DNA from: Candidatus Harrisonbacteria bacterium | Lineage (GTDB): Bacteria > Patescibacteriota > Minisyncoccia > UBA6257 > UBA11618 | Assembly (NCBI GenBank): GCA_023244835.1 | Contig: JAHFLN010000004.1 | Location: forward strand, 1 to 46,694 | DNA length: 46,694 nucleotides | Direction of reading: 5' to 3' | Part shown: positions 45,584 through 46,694 of the stretch, in pieces | Layout: each line of letters starts with the position of its first letter | Position numbering within the stretch: the stretch's first letter is position 1 | Position numbers and translations under genes: made by a program | The notes under the pieces: generated by a model | The model's database searches: none | What the model was told of the DNA's origin: nothing | The model's input: only the letters and a program-made list of their open reading frames with translations

Positions 45584-46694
45584 ATGGCCGAAGAGAAGAA
45601 AGCGTACGATCCGGAAAAGGCAGAAGCGAGCATCTATCCCGAGTGGGAAGCTTCGGGACTTTTTAATCCGGATAACCTGCCGCGGAAAGATGGTGAACCG
45701 TTCGTGATATTAATGCCGCTTCCGAACGTGACGGGCTCGCTCCATATGGGCCACGCATTCCAGATAACGCTTACGGACGCCCTGATCCGCTACCGCCGTA
45801 TGAAGGGCGATACGGTCGCTTGGCTGCCGGGTACGGATCACGCGGGCATCGCGACGCAGAACGTGGTTGAAAAGGAGCTGCGCAAGGAGGGGATATCGCG
45901 CTTCGATCTGGGCCGCGAGGCATTCGTCGCGCGCGTATGGGAATGGAAGGAGAAATACGGCACTATCATCTTCGGCCAGTTGCGCACGATGGGCGCCTCC
46001 TGCGACTGGAGTCGGTCGCGCTTTACTATGGATCCTGCCTACGCGGACGCGGTCCTGAAAGCATTCGTTCATTATCACGAAAAGGGGTTGCTGTACCGCG
46101 CGCTTCGCACGGTGAATTGGTGCGTGCGCTGCCACACGGGCATCTCGGATTTGGAAGTGGAACACGAGGAGAGGGATAGCGTTCTGTATCACATACAGTA
46201 CGGGCCATATACGGTCGCGACCACGCGTCCTGAAACGAAGTTTGGCGACACCGCGCTCGCGGTGAATCCGCGCGATGTGCGGTATATCGATTATATCGGG
46301 AAGGAGATTGGGATCGAGACGCTCGACACGGAAGGATCGCTCGAGGAGCCGCGGAAAACGAAGTCGAAGCTCCTTGTGGTGGGGGATGAGGCGGCGGATA
46401 TCGCATTTGGCACGGGTATCATCAAGGTCACGCCGGCGCACGATATCACGGACTATGAAATTTCGCGGCGGCACGGCATTCCGCTCGTCCAGGTAATCGA
46501 CGACCGGGGAAGAATGATGGCCGTGACGGGAAAGTACGCGGGGCTGAAGGCCGCGGAGGCGCGGAAGAAGGTCGTGGATGACTTGCGCGCGACAGGACTG
46601 CTCGTGAAGGAGGAGCCGTATCGCCATAATGTGTCGGTATGCTCGCGGTGCGCGACGCCGATCGAGCCCCTGCCCTCGTGGCAATGGTTCTTAA
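45584..46694 (+). CDS. valS: Valyl-tRNA synthetase, 3' end outside window
   Basis: The first 370 residues of a class I synthetase. The start MAEEKKAYDPEKAEASIYPE and the ATP motif PLPNVTGSLHMGHAFQITL (HMGH at residues 54-57) are canonical, as is LPGTDHAGIATQNVVEKEL. The editing (CP1) domain begins with TVNWCVRCHTGISDLEVEH and includes TTRPET and GTGIIKVTPAHD, where the Asp recognises misloaded Thr. The zinc-binding VCSRCATPIEPLPSWQWFL runs off the end. KMSKS and the anticodon domain lie outside the window. Probably co-transcribed with tsaD. Confidence 0.96.
   Translation, partial: MAEEKKAYDPEKAEASIYPEWEASGLFNPDNLPRKDGEPFVILMPLPNVTGSLHMGHAFQITLTDALIRYRRMKGDTVAWLPGTDHAGIATQNVVEKELRKEGISRFDLGREAFVARVWEWKEKYGTIIFGQLRTMGASCDWSRSRFTMDPAYADAVLKAFVHYHEKGLLYRALRTVNWCVRCHTGISDLEVEHEERDSVLYHIQYGPYTVATTRPETKFGDTALAVNPRDVRYIDYIGKEIGIETLDTEGSLEEPRKTKSKLLVVGDEAADIAFGTGIIKVTPAHDITDYEISRRHGIPLVQVIDDRGRMMAVTGKYAGLKAAEARKKVVDDLRATGLLVKEEPYRHNVSVCSRCATPIEPLPSWQWFL

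Overview
The window looks like part of a Patescibacteria (Candidate Phyla Radiation) chromosome, probably Paceibacteria/Parcubacteria. This is inferred from several traits together: a short IF-2 (494 aa), seven of eight tRNAs without an encoded CCA, a K+-independent-type membrane pyrophosphatase, a cluster of small VirB2/TrbC-like pilins with orphan substrate-binding lipoprotein-like proteins and no permease, and many short orphan genes each with its own promoter and terminator. GC is moderate to high, with AT-rich islands at 9.3-10.05 kb and 20.4-20.8 kb that look foreign.

Layout. 0-5 kb: a partial hypothetical gene, two membrane proteins, a MazG-like pyrophosphohydrolase and two successive sigma-70 genes, all on minus after the first. 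5-12 kb: tRNA-Ser, a TrmH-family methylase and argS, then orphan genes, a degenerate D-Ala-D-Ala-ligase-like protein, an AT-rich HTH/LAGLIDADG-like gene set against tRNA-Arg and tRNA-Gly, and two tiny membrane proteins. 12-20.4 kb (minus): gmd, then nusA-hppA-tig-clpP-membrane protein-tyrS in one direction, preceded by yraN. 20.4-20.8 kb: a non-coding AT-rich cluster of TGTTTYAC motifs. 20.9-25.2 kb: small enzymes and orphans, tRNA-Val, tRNA-Ile(UAU). 25-30.6 kb: ftsH, a Xer-type recombinase, an acyl-carrier-like protein lacking its serine, a type-1 periplasmic-binding protein, tRNA-Leu(UAG) and a GIY-YIG gene next to a broken tRNA-Leu. 30.7-37.4 kb: pilin cluster, sugar-type binding protein, gyrA and an MBL-like protein in one overlapping minus-strand run. 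37.4-46.7 kb: HTH regulator divergent from infB-rbfA, tRNA-Cys, a retron-like reverse transcriptase with a long structured non-coding leader, tRNA-Leu(UAA) with a 3 x 100-bp tandem repeat, a repeat-rich secreted protein, tsaD and the start of valS.

The most striking non-genic signal is a family of modular hairpin repeats immediately 3' of four tRNA genes (Ser, Gly, Val, Leu-UAA). Modules share the cores TCGAACCG, GGCGAAGGGG-GATTCCC and CTCGACCGA around long hairpins. The end of each module resembles the 3' half of the T-arm of its own upstream tRNA, and after tRNA-Leu the whole 100-bp unit is tandemly repeated, each copy regenerating the last 19 nt or so of the tRNA region. A reverse transcriptase and a structured RNA candidate lie next to that tandem array, and a tyrosine recombinase is also in the window. 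Whether these act together is a hypothesis only. All calls come from reading the sequence; no database search or folding program was run.
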